From positions 1 to 64,000 of the IMG/VR virus record IMGVR_UViG_3300043122_000207: a stretch of DNA of 64,000 nt. The stretch is one strand, 5' to 3'. Every line of letters starts with the position of its first letter. Position 1 is the first letter of the stretch. The translations under genes and the position numbers were made by a program. Of the stretch, positions 18,185 through 26,196 are shown in pieces. The stretch comes from a virus. Under the pieces are notes generated by a model. It did not search any database, was not told the origin of the DNA, and saw only the letters and a program-made list of their open reading frames with translations.

Positions 18185-19513
18185 ATGGGAACTAATTATG
18201 TTGAGAGAGGTTATGACAGTTATGAAAGAGAAAACAAGTTAAGAGATTATTCGATTGCAGTTGGTAATGTACAACACGTTGAAGATTTAAGAGACAGGTT
18301 TGATTTACAGAAAGGGTCAGCTCATTCTAATGTAATGCACATGTTAGATGCATTGGAGACTGGAGAGGAATTTAACACACAAGCTAATATGAATATGGTC
18401 TTTGATGGTGCTTTAGCGGACTTTCTGGAATTTGTTAATCAGACTAATAAAGACCAGTACAAGTATTTAGAGGATGAAATTGATATGCTTAAAAGAATTT
18501 CATCTGGGCTGGCAAAACTTAAGATGGATGGTATTCTAAACGAGTTGGAAAAAGAAGGTATTCTAGAAAGAGATGAAGTTGATGCAATGGCTTCACATCA
18601 TATTCTAGATGATGCTGCTGAAGATTTAACTACAGCAACAAGTAAGAACATACTTCTTGCTAGAACAAATTCTGATTTAAAAGCTGCTATCCACAGTATT
18701 AGAAATACCTTTGATGACAATGCTTATAGATTTAATTTCGAAGGTAACCCTGTTATTGAGAAGTTACAGGACTTGGGAGTTGTAGAAAGTGTGCGTTCCC
18801 GAGGTATTATAAGAGAAGATGAAGGTTATAACGACGGACGCTCTACTGACTTTAGAAGAAGTACAGAAAGCAACTTCAATAGAAGAAGACCACAAAGACA
18901 GGGTGATAGAGTAGATTTCAATAGAGACTATTCTAGAAGAAATGATGATGTTGGTTATGCTGGAAGTAGAAGAACACCGCAGAGACAATATCAACCAAGA
19001 CAAAACTATCAGGACAATAGAAGATATGATAGTAGAAATGTGAGGTCTGATTATGGTGGTCGTTCAGGTGGAATACAATTAGACTTAAGTGGTGATAGAG
19101 GAAGACAACAAGATACCAGAAGAAATCAACCTGTAAGAAATTCTGCAGGAGGTAGAACTTCTAGAGCACCAAGAAAGAGCAGATATAATCCAAGCTATAA
19201 TGAACCAAGAAATAACTATGGAAGAAGAGATGATGGAAGATATAGTAGAAGAGATGCCCAGTATGATAGGGGTTATGACAGAGACAGAGGAGGATATGAT
19301 AGAAACAGAAGATCCTTCTCACTAAATGATTTTGGTGGTGGTTCAAGACAACCAAGACAATCAAGGGAAACTAGATTCTATCCCGATAATGATAGAAGTC
19401 GAAACAGATCACCAAGACCTTCTACTGGAACTTTCTCAATCTTAGGTTTTGATCAAGATGAAAGAGGAAACCGTAGTCTGCATATAAATGTCGATGATGA
19501 TTTTGTTTCTTAA
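18185..19513 (+). CDS. Protein with long RG-rich disordered tail
   Basis: This 442-residue protein has a helical acidic N-terminal part (about 1-200). Residues about 210-410 are low-complexity Arg/Gly/Tyr/Asp/Asn/Ser sequence with repeated RR, RG, YDR and DRG. It ends in a short ordered-looking segment (SILGFDQDE and DDDF). RG-rich tails in cellular proteins bind nucleic acid and can drive condensates; that role here is inference. The N-terminal part has no recognised domain. It has a candidate promoter and an AAAGGAGATG site. It is followed by the kinase-like gene, which also ends in an RG tail. Confidence 0.6.
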   Translation: MGTNYVERGYDSYERENKLRDYSIAVGNVQHVEDLRDRFDLQKGSAHSNVMHMLDALETGEEFNTQANMNMVFDGALADFLEFVNQTNKDQYKYLEDEIDMLKRISSGLAKLKMDGILNELEKEGILERDEVDAMASHHILDDAAEDLTTATSKNILLARTNSDLKAAIHSIRNTFDDNAYRFNFEGNPVIEKLQDLGVVESVRSRGIIREDEGYNDGRSTDFRRSTESNFNRRRPQRQGDRVDFNRDYSRRNDDVGYAGSRRTPQRQYQPRQNYQDNRRYDSRNVRSDYGGRSGGIQLDLSGDRGRQQDTRRNQPVRNSAGGRTSRAPRKSRYNPSYNEPRNNYGRRDDGRYSRRDAQYDRGYDRDRGGYDRNRRSFSLNDFGGGSRQPRQSRETRFYPDNDRSRNRSPRPSTGTFSILGFDQDERGNRSLHINVDDDFVS

Positions 19514-19581
19514 GTTATCATCTTAACCATAAATAAAGAACTGATAATTAAAAATAAAAAATTATTAAAGGAGATGTTAAA

Positions 19582-20514
19582 ATGAGAGATTTTGAAAACT
19601 TTCTAAAAGAAATGTATGAGTTCTATGAAAATTTGGATTGGAGTTATTCAGGAAGAAAACCAGAAAATAATGAAATCCGTAATAAGATTTCAATGACAGC
19701 TAAAAAGTATGGGGTGCCTATCTTTGGTGAGGGTACCAATAGAACAGTATTTGAAAATAATGGTTATGTTTATAAGCTTGCACATAAAAGAGGTGCAACT
19801 TATGATAACATTGGTGAGAAATCAAATACTGAATATATCAAAAGAAAGCATCCAGAGCTTATACCACATATTGCTGAAGCGACCAAATACATTGGTAACG
19901 AATACATGCTTGAAGAAGAGATGATTACCCCTATCTTTGAATTTGAAGGTATTGATAAATTCGAGGGTAGTGATGGTGAGAGAGCTCTTCAATTCTTAAT
20001 GGAAAGAGCAGACGATTATGATTATCTAATCGAGCTTCTTTCAAGAGCATTTATTCTAATGGATGCTTCACCAAAATCCATCTTCAACTATGGTCTAAAG
20101 ACTACAAGAAGTAGAGACGGTAGAAGACAAACTACTTTGGCAAACTTAGACTATGCATATTTTGTACCAAAAGATGGTGCTCTAATTTGTCCTACATGTA
20201 ATAATGGTGAATTAAAATATGATAAGATTGATTTACATTATAGAAATAATCAGGAAAGAGAAAAGATTATTAAGACTGTAAAATCAATCAATGAAGAACA
20301 ATATGTCTGCACCAATGAAGGATGTCAGCATCACAAAGGTGGAAGAGGTATTGCAGTTGAAGATGTTATTGAGATGTATGAGGATGGACAAATCCAAACA
20401 CAAAGATACCAGTCAGGTCCTGGCTCTAGAAGAGGAGGATATTCTTCCAGAAGTTATGAGAGAAGTTATGCTGGTAGCAGAAGTGGTGGATATAATGATG
20501 GGTTTAACAGATAA
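19582..20514 (+). CDS. Protein-kinase-like protein with zinc cluster and RG tail
   Basis: This 310-residue protein looks like a divergent protein kinase. GEGTNRTVF (49-57) resembles the glycine loop, YKLA (K65) the ATP-binding lysine, MDASPKSIF (D161) the catalytic loop and ANLDYA (D190) the DFG site. A Cys cluster follows (CPTC at 203-206; CTNEGCQHH at 243-251), probably zinc binding. The last 35 residues are Arg/Gly/Ser/Tyr rich. Active-site spacing is not canonical, so it may be a pseudokinase. Substrates are unknown; the RG-rich neighbour is an obvious candidate partner. A terminator follows. Confidence 0.5.
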   Translation: MRDFENFLKEMYEFYENLDWSYSGRKPENNEIRNKISMTAKKYGVPIFGEGTNRTVFENNGYVYKLAHKRGATYDNIGEKSNTEYIKRKHPELIPHIAEATKYIGNEYMLEEEMITPIFEFEGIDKFEGSDGERALQFLMERADDYDYLIELLSRAFILMDASPKSIFNYGLKTTRSRDGRRQTTLANLDYAYFVPKDGALICPTCNNGELKYDKIDLHYRNNQEREKIIKTVKSINEEQYVCTNEGCQHHKGGRGIAVEDVIEMYEDGQIQTQRYQSGPGSRRGGYSSRSYERSYAGSRSGGYNDGFNR

Positions 20515-20524
20515 TTAAATTAAT

Positions 20525-20550
20525 GTGGGGGTGTAGTGCCCCCACTTTTT
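20525..20550 (+). terminator. Strong intrinsic terminator
   Basis: A 7-bp stem, GTGGGGG/CCCCCAC, with a 7-base loop is followed directly by TTTTT. It lies 10 bases after the kinase-like gene. Confidence 0.9.
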
Positions 20551-20604
20551 ATCACACCAACAATTTTATGTAAAAATATACCAAAAAATATGGAGGTGTT
20601 AATT

Positions 20605-21075
20605 ATGTCAAAAATCATTAAGTTGATATATCAAATTAAACTATACCTTTTTAAGATTACATCTATTTCTGGTTTACAGGCAAAAAGAATTGTAAGCAGA
20701 AACAATTTAAAAGCCTATTCAAATTTACCTTGGTTTTTAGACAAAAGAATTAAAATCAAAGGGGAGACTGGTATTTTTTCCAGCATAAGAGATTTGTCTG
20801 GGTTTTTTGATGTAGAGAGGTTTGATAACGATCAGTTAACTTTAAGAAAAGATCAGCTATCAATTTTGATTTGTAGAATTTTAAATGCTATGGATTATAA
20901 ACCTAAGATGCTGATACTTTTTGATGGGTTCGATATCAATACATATTGTTTCTTCAATCATAAAGGGGAAACAGTTATTTTTAATAACACATGTTATTAC
21001 AATAAATATGATAACATTGAAGATGTGTTGGATGTTTATGACCATGATGAATTCATAATTTACGATCCTAAATAA
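20605..21075 (+). CDS. Hypothetical protein, 156 aa
   Basis: Not recognised. The start at 20605 follows GGAGGTG by 6 bases; the longer reading frame from 20536 would overlap the preceding terminator. The N-terminus is basic and hydrophobic (IIKLIYQIKLYLFK). The C-terminal half has LLFDGFDINTYCF-like beta segments. It is flanked by terminators on both sides, so it is a single-gene unit. Confidence 0.6.
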   Translation: MSKIIKLIYQIKLYLFKITSISGLQAKRIVSRNNLKAYSNLPWFLDKRIKIKGETGIFSSIRDLSGFFDVERFDNDQLTLRKDQLSILICRILNAMDYKPKMLILFDGFDINTYCFFNHKGETVIFNNTCYYNKYDNIEDVLDVYDHDEFIIYDPK

Positions 21076-21081
21076 TAAATG

Positions 21082-21112
21082 TTGATGAGGTTTACGCCTC
21101 ATCAATTATTTT
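21082..21112 (+). terminator. Intrinsic terminator
   Basis: A 9-bp stem, TTGATGAGG/CCTCATCAA, with a 6-base loop is followed by TTATTTTTGCTTTTTT. Confidence 0.85.
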
Positions 21113-21150
21113 TGCTTTTTTGAAAACATTAATATAGGAGATGATTAAAG

Positions 21151-22113
21151 ATGAATGAAAAAAATAATGGATATATCTATACAGAAAAAGATGTTCGGTC
21201 TCTTTTTAATTTAAGTAAGCGTTGTATTCAGCAGGGGTTATATGAGAAAAAATATTCACATTCCATAAGAGCCGAGCATGAACACGGGAGAAAAAGGTAT
21301 TTAAGAAAAAAGGATGTAATGGAGTATGTTATAAATAGATTGATACATAAATCAGGTATTAAAGAAGATGTTTTGTATTCCTTATTAGATGGAGATGATG
21401 TCTCTAATATTATACCTAAAGTAAAGGGGTTGAATAAAGTGTGGATAAGCAGAATGAATATCGGAAGTTTTTTAGAAAAGGTTGGTTATGATAGTGAATT
21501 ACCTGAGGGTATCGACATTGTAAATAAAACCAATATGTACTGGAGTGTCTTTGGAAGAAAAGGTATAATTAAATATGTTCTTTTCGAACATATGGATAAA
21601 ATTATTTTATCCCTTGACATTGATGAGTTGACTTTAGATCAAAATGAACTATTCGATATGATATTAAAGATCACAGAAAAACATGAATTAAAAGGTGAGA
21701 TTTTTGATTTCGTGGATGATAAGGATAATATTGAATTGAAAATAAACTATGAGAAGGCTGAAATAAGAATCGGAGAAATAAGAGATTTTTCTTCGATAAT
21801 TGAAAGCTTAAAAATAGAAGAAAATCATATAGCTAGTAACGAAATATCTTTCAATGAATTGATGTATGAAGATTTTTTATTAACCAAGGATATATGTTAT
21901 GGTTATAAAATAGTTGGTGGTATTTATTCTTCAGAAGAGGAAAGTTATTTAGAGGACATTAAAAACTCAATGTTTATAAACCCTATAATATCTTTAAAAG
22001 TTAATCCTAAAAAGGGTGGTATTTATAAGGGTGAAGATTTAACCATGGTTTTTGAAGAAAATGAGAATGGGACACCACAAGTTGTTTTCTATGATAATAA
22101 TCTAAGGAGGTAA
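21151..22113 (+). CDS. Putative DNA-binding protein with MerR-like N-terminus
   Basis: Of the 320 residues, 8-70 have the pattern YTEKDVRSLFNLS, then a basic turn and GRKRYLRKKDVMEYV. This is the shape of MerR/excisionase-type winged helix-turn-helix domains. The rest is unrecognised and acidic. It may be a phage regulator; a dimerisation or effector domain is not visible. A ribosome binding site (AGGAGATG) precedes the ATG. The next gene starts 4 bases after its stop. Confidence 0.45.
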   Translation: MNEKNNGYIYTEKDVRSLFNLSKRCIQQGLYEKKYSHSIRAEHEHGRKRYLRKKDVMEYVINRLIHKSGIKEDVLYSLLDGDDVSNIIPKVKGLNKVWISRMNIGSFLEKVGYDSELPEGIDIVNKTNMYWSVFGRKGIIKYVLFEHMDKIILSLDIDELTLDQNELFDMILKITEKHELKGEIFDFVDDKDNIELKINYEKAEIRIGEIRDFSSIIESLKIEENHIASNEISFNELMYEDFLLTKDICYGYKIVGGIYSSEEESYLEDIKNSMFINPIISLKVNPKKGGIYKGEDLTMVFEENENGTPQVVFYDNNLRR

Positions 22114-22117
22114 TAAA

Positions 22118-22480
22118 ATGGGTTTAACTATAAATGGATTAAAGGCAACCAAGAACATAATTGAAAAAACGATTGAAGAATACACAGTATACGAATACGG
22201 GTACTGTGTAATAATGATGGATGATTTAAGTGGTAATCAACTAGATGAGTTTATGGTTCACATATGTACAATTGAAATATTTAAAAGGGATGAGTTTGAA
22301 AAGAAACTTAAAAAAAGACTCAAGAGTTTCAATTACAGTCATTGTCATATAACTGGTCGTCTAACAGAAGATTTAAAAGAACATTATGACATTGTGGTTG
22401 GATTATTCGATAGAAAGGGTTTATTAGTGGATTCCACTTATAAAAAAAGAAAAGGTGAGTGTGTTGACAGGTTGTGTTAA
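22118..22480 (+). CDS. Hypothetical protein, 120 aa
   Basis: Not recognised. It is a soluble alpha/beta protein with a Lys-rich C-terminus. AAGGAGG precedes the ATG. Its 3' end overlaps the start of the HAD-like gene, which suggests coupled translation. Confidence 0.55.
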   Translation: MGLTINGLKATKNIIEKTIEEYTVYEYGYCVIMMDDLSGNQLDEFMVHICTIEIFKRDEFEKKLKKRLKSFNYSHCHITGRLTEDLKEHYDIVVGLFDRKGLLVDSTYKKRKGECVDRLC

Positions 22481-22961
22481 TATCATATTCCTAGATATAG
22501 ACGGGGTTATGAGACCCGATAGTTTTATAGAGTTATCTCATATAAGTTTAGGTGGTGGTCAATATCCACCAGAAAAATTTAAAATAGAAAAAAGATTTGC
22601 ACCTTGGTCTGTTGATGTTTTGAATATATTATTAAATAGAAACCCAAATTTATATCTTGTGATATCATCCGAATGGAGAAGAAATATGTCTAGAGTTTAT
22701 GATGCTTTCGATTATAGTGGTTTACCTACAGAAAAAATTATAGGTAAGACACACCATATAAATGAATTGAAAACAAGGGGTGAGGAAATAAATAGATTCC
22801 TAGACGATTATGATTATCTCATATCAGACTACCTTGTAATAGATGATGATGATATTGAGGGTATTGATAAAAAAATTATAGTAAATAAAAAGACAGGTTT
22901 ATCTTTTGATACATTATCTAAAATAGATAATGATTTTAATTTAAGCTGGCTTTGGGAATAG
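22455..22961 (+). CDS. HAD-like phosphatase domain protein
   Basis: The 168-residue protein starts near VNIIFLDIDGVMRPDSF, the DxD motif I of HAD hydrolases. VISSEWRR (motif II-like Ser with a following Trp-Arg) and an SDYLVIDDDDIEG segment (motif IV acidic pair) follow. This type is close to the small HAD domains found in nucleic-acid repair proteins and phages; phosphatase activity is inferred. The start is uncertain: GTG at 22455, GTG at 22461 or TTG at 22464, the latter two following GGTGAG. It overlaps the 120-aa gene. Confidence 0.6.
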   Translation: MSVLTGCVNIIFLDIDGVMRPDSFIELSHISLGGGQYPPEKFKIEKRFAPWSVDVLNILLNRNPNLYLVISSEWRRNMSRVYDAFDYSGLPTEKIIGKTHHINELKTRGEEINRFLDDYDYLISDYLVIDDDDIEGIDKKIIVNKKTGLSFDTLSKIDNDFNLSWLWE

Positions 22962-22967
22962 GAATAG

Positions 22968-22987
22968 GCGAGGGATATAACCCTCGC
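22968..22987. terminator. Bidirectional terminator between convergent genes
   Basis: A perfect 7-bp stem, GCGAGGG/CCCTCGC, with a 6-base loop lies between the plus-strand HAD-like gene and the minus-strand hydrolase, with AT-rich flanks on both sides. Confidence 0.75.
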
Positions 22988-22993
22988 TTAAAA

Positions 22994-23512
22994 TTAAGAT
23001 GGTCTTTGAAAAGAATACACTTTTTCAAAAAACATTTCTTTACAACCATTTTCAGGTTCTATAATATCACAAGGTCTACAGTCACCTTTTTTAATATCAG
23101 ACCTAACATCATACCCAAGGTTTAAATAAGCATCATCACCCAATTCAGAACAGATAACATATCTTGGGTCATTGAATTTATTTTCTCCACCAAATAAAGC
23201 TTGGTGTATGTAACCTACAATTTGGAAGATGTCATATTTTGTCCCGTGCTTATCTAGAAGAAACTTAATCATTTTTTCTTTTTCTTCTTTAGATAAACCA
23301 CCTATTTTTCTATAAACATCGAAATCATCGTATATAGAAATGGGGTTTGTTTCAACAGTGAGTTTAGCTTCTATTAGTGTATAAGAAGATAAAGCCACAG
23401 CAACATGATTATATTCACTATCTGTAAACCACTGTATTGCTTTACTATATGGTCCATCACCTCTGGTGAGAATTAAATCCCCTGTTTCTATTTCATTAAA
23501 TATCATGGTCAT
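22994..23512 (-). CDS. YiiX/NlpC-P60-like cysteine hydrolase
   Basis: This 172-residue protein has the permuted papain-like (YiiX/YaeF) pattern: GDLILTRG (11-18), NHVAVAL with His36, an IEA segment and VICSEL with Cys121. These families are amidase/lipid hydrolases. Here it could act on cell envelope, lipids or a peptide; no signal peptide is present. The start at 23512 follows GGAGGTATAAA; the longer upstream frame adds residues before that site. It is a lone minus-strand gene in a plus-strand accessory block. Confidence 0.6.
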   Translation of the reverse strand: MTMIFNEIETGDLILTRGDGPYSKAIQWFTDSEYNHVAVALSSYTLIEAKLTVETNPISIYDDFDVYRKIGGLSKEEKEKMIKFLLDKHGTKYDIFQIVGYIHQALFGGENKFNDPRYVICSELGDDAYLNLGYDVRSDIKKGDCRPCDIIEPENGCKEMFFEKVYSFQRPS

Positions 23513-23624
23513 TTTATACCTCCTTAATCTATAAGGGTATTTACTATATATATTGTTTTTGCACCCATATATTATGTGGGTAAGAGAACTCATAAACATA
23601 AAAATTTAAAAGGAGGGGTTAAAA

Positions 23625-23897
23625 ATGAATTTAAAAGAATTGATTGATGGTATAGTTGAGACTAATAAAGAAAATGTTGATAGTTGCATTGAAGAAAACC
23701 AGGAGATAACCGAATTAGAAAACCTTATATTTGAGAATTTAGATTTAATGGATGTGGTGGCTGATGTCCCAGAGGGTGCTGAAAAAAGTGGTAAGACATT
23801 AAGAGAGATGTTTACAGAGTTTTCTATCCTTTTACAGGATGAAGCTTATAAAAAAGGAATAGAAGATGGTATCAAAATAAAAAAGATGTTAAGTTAG
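23625..23897 (+). CDS. Hypothetical acidic protein, 90 aa
   Basis: Not recognised. It is a very acidic, helical, soluble protein with a good AAAGGAGG site. It resembles many small early phage proteins that bind host targets, but nothing specific supports that here. Confidence 0.55.
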   Translation: MNLKELIDGIVETNKENVDSCIEENQEITELENLIFENLDLMDVVADVPEGAEKSGKTLREMFTEFSILLQDEAYKKGIEDGIKIKKMLS

Positions 23898-23934
23898 TTT
23901 TTAAAATACATTCATTATAAAAGGAGATGTTAAT

Positions 23935-24225
23935 ATGATTAGTAGTGAAGACATCAAAAACATTGATATTGTGGAGTTATCGTCAAACGCCGATTTTCTT
24001 TCTAATTTAAAAAAGGTAGCTGATAAGAGAATAGGTAATTACTCTAAGGGAGATATAGTAGAGTCTAAAGAATTACTGGAACCTATATGGAGTAACTACG
24101 GACCTTTAGAGCAAAGGGAATTGGGTAAGTGTTTTAGGGTATTGGTTGAGAGTGGTTTCTATCCTAAACTAAAATACATGGGTAAGAAATCTAATAGACA
24201 CGCAAAGTATAAAGTATTAGTCTAG
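23935..24225 (+). CDS. Small winged-helix-like protein, 96 aa
   Basis: Not firmly recognised. The C-terminal half (GPLEQRELGKCFRVLVESG, then a basic RHAKYKV strand) has the helix-turn-helix/wing look of small DNA-binding proteins. An AAAGGAGATG site precedes it and a strong terminator follows. Confidence 0.5.
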   Translation: MISSEDIKNIDIVELSSNADFLSNLKKVADKRIGNYSKGDIVESKELLEPIWSNYGPLEQRELGKCFRVLVESGFYPKLKYMGKKSNRHAKYKVLV

Positions 24226-24234
24226 TTGATTATT

Positions 24235-24257
24235 GGGTGGGTTAAACCCACCCTCTT
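24235..24257 (+). terminator. Intrinsic terminator
   Basis: A 7-bp stem, GGGTGGG/CCCACCC, with a 5-base loop is followed by TCTTTAAAA. Confidence 0.75.
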
Positions 24258-24281
24258 TAAAATTAAAAGGAGGAGATTTAT

Positions 24282-24665
24282 ATGTTAAAGAAAACTTTAT
24301 TAATTACAATTATGTTGGTTATGGTATTGGGGCTATCTGCACAGGCAATGGATGTTACAGCAGGCACAGAAATCAATGAGAACTTAGACTTAAAAGAAGA
24401 AAAGACTGTTATCCCTAATAACGGTGCTCTTTATGTTAGAGCTGAATCTGATAAAGGTCGTTTCGGTCAGGATTATCTTACTATAACTTTATTTGATACT
24501 TCTGGTTTTGGAGAAAAGATAGTTAATAAAGGCAACTTACCTGTAGATCCCAATTGGTCAGTTTATGTTATGAGACCTAGTTTATATCCTGGTGAATATA
24601 AAATAAAAGTAGAAACCCAAAATGATGTTGGTTATTTAGAAATTGAAGTAATAGAGGCTGATTAG
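24282..24665 (+). CDS. Small secreted protein with signal peptide
   Basis: The 127-residue protein starts with KK and a hydrophobic segment, LLITIMLVMVLGL, ending SAQA-M, a classical signal peptidase I site. The mature part is a beta-rich domain of about 100 residues. It would be exported across the host membrane. A role at the cell surface, such as superinfection exclusion, is possible but not shown. It starts after AAAGGAGGAG and is the first gene after a terminator. Confidence 0.6.
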   Translation: MLKKTLLITIMLVMVLGLSAQAMDVTAGTEINENLDLKEEKTVIPNNGALYVRAESDKGRFGQDYLTITLFDTSGFGEKIVNKGNLPVDPNWSVYVMRPSLYPGEYKIKVETQNDVGYLEIEVIEAD

Positions 24666-24679
24666 TAAAGGAGGACAAT

Positions 24680-25051
24680 ATGAAAATCATAATGGAATCT
24701 AATTTAAATGGAGTAGGCAAGTTAGCATATAAGTTATTACACAAAAAAGGAAAGATAAGACTTAAAGAAAAGTGTAAATGTAAACCAGATGGTGATTCAA
24801 GTCATTGTGATACTAATCCACATCTTATATTGGAATGTAAGAGAGATACCAGGGGCAAATACTATTATAGAACTTATGATAGTAGTAAACATACTAGAAG
24901 AGGTAAGTGGCTTAAAATCCATCCTATAGCTTTAGAGGATAAGATAGATTTCTTTACAAAAGAATACGATTCATATATAGAAACTAATCCATTAGAGTTT
25001 TTCGAAAAGATATCTAAAAAACCTGTTAAAGAGTTATTGAAAAATTACTAA
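24680..25051 (+). CDS. Hypothetical Cys-containing protein, 123 aa
   Basis: Not recognised. It is a basic protein with clustered cysteines and histidine (CKCK, HCDTNPH, then C) at about 33-57, which could bind a metal. It lies 15 bases after the secreted-protein gene with an AAAGGAGG site, so it is probably co-transcribed. Confidence 0.5.
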   Translation: MKIIMESNLNGVGKLAYKLLHKKGKIRLKEKCKCKPDGDSSHCDTNPHLILECKRDTRGKYYYRTYDSSKHTRRGKWLKIHPIALEDKIDFFTKEYDSYIETNPLEFFEKISKKPVKELLKNY

Positions 25052-25067
25052 TAAAGGGGGTATTTAA

Positions 25068-25484
25068 ATGAAAGATTATTTAGTACCATTTGATTTACAA
25101 GGGGATGAAAATCCTAGTAAGGAAGATTTAATAGCTGAGATTAAGAATTTAGGTATACACATTCATGATAGAATGTATAGTAGGTTAGATATCAAAGAAC
25201 ATTATAAAAATTCATACCAAACACTTATCATATCTCCCTATAGGTATAAGAGCACGATTGTAATAGGTTTAAAAGATGAAGATGATGGTAGTAAGTATGT
25301 TAAGGTAAATAAAATGGAACCTAATCTAACTGGTGATACTTTAGCATCTTATATGTATGAGAAGGAAGATTTAAATAAACTATCTATTGATGAATTAAAG
25401 TATATATGGACAGAGCTTGAAACTTATAACGATACTTTGAATGAAATCATAGCAAAGGTTAAAATGAAAGGAGAAGATATCTAA
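25068..25484 (+). CDS. Hypothetical protein, 138 aa
   Basis: Not recognised. It is a soluble alpha/beta protein. The start follows AAAGGGGG. Its stop codon overlaps the next ATG (TAATG), a sign of translational coupling. Confidence 0.55.
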   Translation: MKDYLVPFDLQGDENPSKEDLIAEIKNLGIHIHDRMYSRLDIKEHYKNSYQTLIISPYRYKSTIVIGLKDEDDGSKYVKVNKMEPNLTGDTLASYMYEKEDLNKLSIDELKYIWTELETYNDTLNEIIAKVKMKGEDI

Positions 25485-25930
25485 TGGCTAATGCAAGGGT
25501 TGTAATGAATACTACAGCATTTAATTTAAAGGGGGGCACTAAAGAGGAGTTTCTAAAGGTATTGGAATTGTTTAAAGGAGTTAATATGTTTATTAAAGAA
25601 GGGGAATATGATGTTAAAGCTGAATATAAATTATTTCATAACGGGGATGGTTTCGTTTATGATATAGACGACATATACTACCAATTAGAAGAGGAAGAAG
25701 ATAATAAAGAATTAAAGGTGTTAGAAGAAAACAGTATAACTAACCTATTACAACTAATACAACACTACATGGACCCTAAAGAAATAGACCGTATATTGTA
25801 TAAAGAAATATCTAATACTAAGGTACGTAGTATATATGGTTTTAGTGCTATAATTACTAAGGACAATATATCTACTAAAACTTTATTTAATATACATGAC
25901 TTGCATCCTAGTAGTAAAGATAAAAGGTAA
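25484..25930 (+). CDS. Hypothetical protein, 148 aa
   Basis: Not recognised. It is soluble, with an EEEED cluster at about 69-75. It is coupled to the gene before it by a TAATG overlap. It is the last gene before the terminator and the repeat-rich intergenic region. Confidence 0.55.
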   Translation: MANARVVMNTTAFNLKGGTKEEFLKVLELFKGVNMFIKEGEYDVKAEYKLFHNGDGFVYDIDDIYYQLEEEEDNKELKVLEENSITNLLQLIQHYMDPKEIDRILYKEISNTKVRSIYGFSAIITKDNISTKTLFNIHDLHPSSKDKR

Positions 25931-25947
25931 TAACTAAATAACTAAAA

Positions 25948-25976
25948 GGGAGAGTTATATACTCTCTCTTTTTTTG
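25948..25976 (+). terminator. Intrinsic terminator
   Basis: GGGAGAG pairs with CTCTCTC (one G-U) around a 7-base loop, followed by a run of T. It lies 17 bases after the 148-aa gene. Confidence 0.8.
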
Positions 25977-26064
25977 TTTTTATAATCAAATCCTACTAAT
26001 TTTTTTATAATCAAAATCTTTCTTAAAATTTTTTATAATCAAAATATTTTTTATAATCAAAATC
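25977..26064 (+). repeat. Four direct repeats of TTTTATAATCAAA
   Basis: Copies start at about 25977, 26003, 26031 and 26049 (spacings 26, 28 and 18); the last three extend to TTTTATAATCAAAAT. They lie in a gene-free region of about 265 bases, between a terminator and the integrase-like gene. Direct repeats like these can be iterons, arm-type recombinase sites or operators; the sequence alone does not decide. Confidence 0.7.
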
Positions 26065-26104
26065 CTGCCTATTACGTCCTTATACGTCTATATGGGGGAG
26101 GGTC

Positions 26105-26144
26105 GGTTTTTATTAATAATGGGTGATTAATAAATTAAATACCG
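26105..26144. repeat. Inverted repeat upstream of integrase-like gene
   Basis: TTTATTAAT (26109-26117) and ATTAATAAA (26126-26134) flank an 8-base spacer, AATGGGTG. Outer CGGT (26104-26107) and ACCG (26141-26144) add partial symmetry. The arm-spacer-arm layout resembles a tyrosine-recombinase core site, or a dimer operator. It lies about 60 bases before the integrase-like start. Confidence 0.5.
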
Positions 26145-26196
26145 ATAACAAAGTAATTAGAGTAGTTTAAAAGGAATCTGAAAGGGGAATAATAAT

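Noticed and set aside
18764-19364. Minus-strand frames opposite the RG-rich protein
   Set aside because: They arise from the AGA/GAT-rich codons of the low-complexity tail; there is no start site context.
23567-23576. ATATATTATG before the gene at 23625 as an eighth promoter copy
   Set aside because: It matches only partly and lies next to other AT-rich sequence; it is not distinguishable from background.
25977-26064. CRISPR array
   Set aside because: The repeats are 13-15 bases, unevenly spaced by 3-15 bases, and no cas genes are present.
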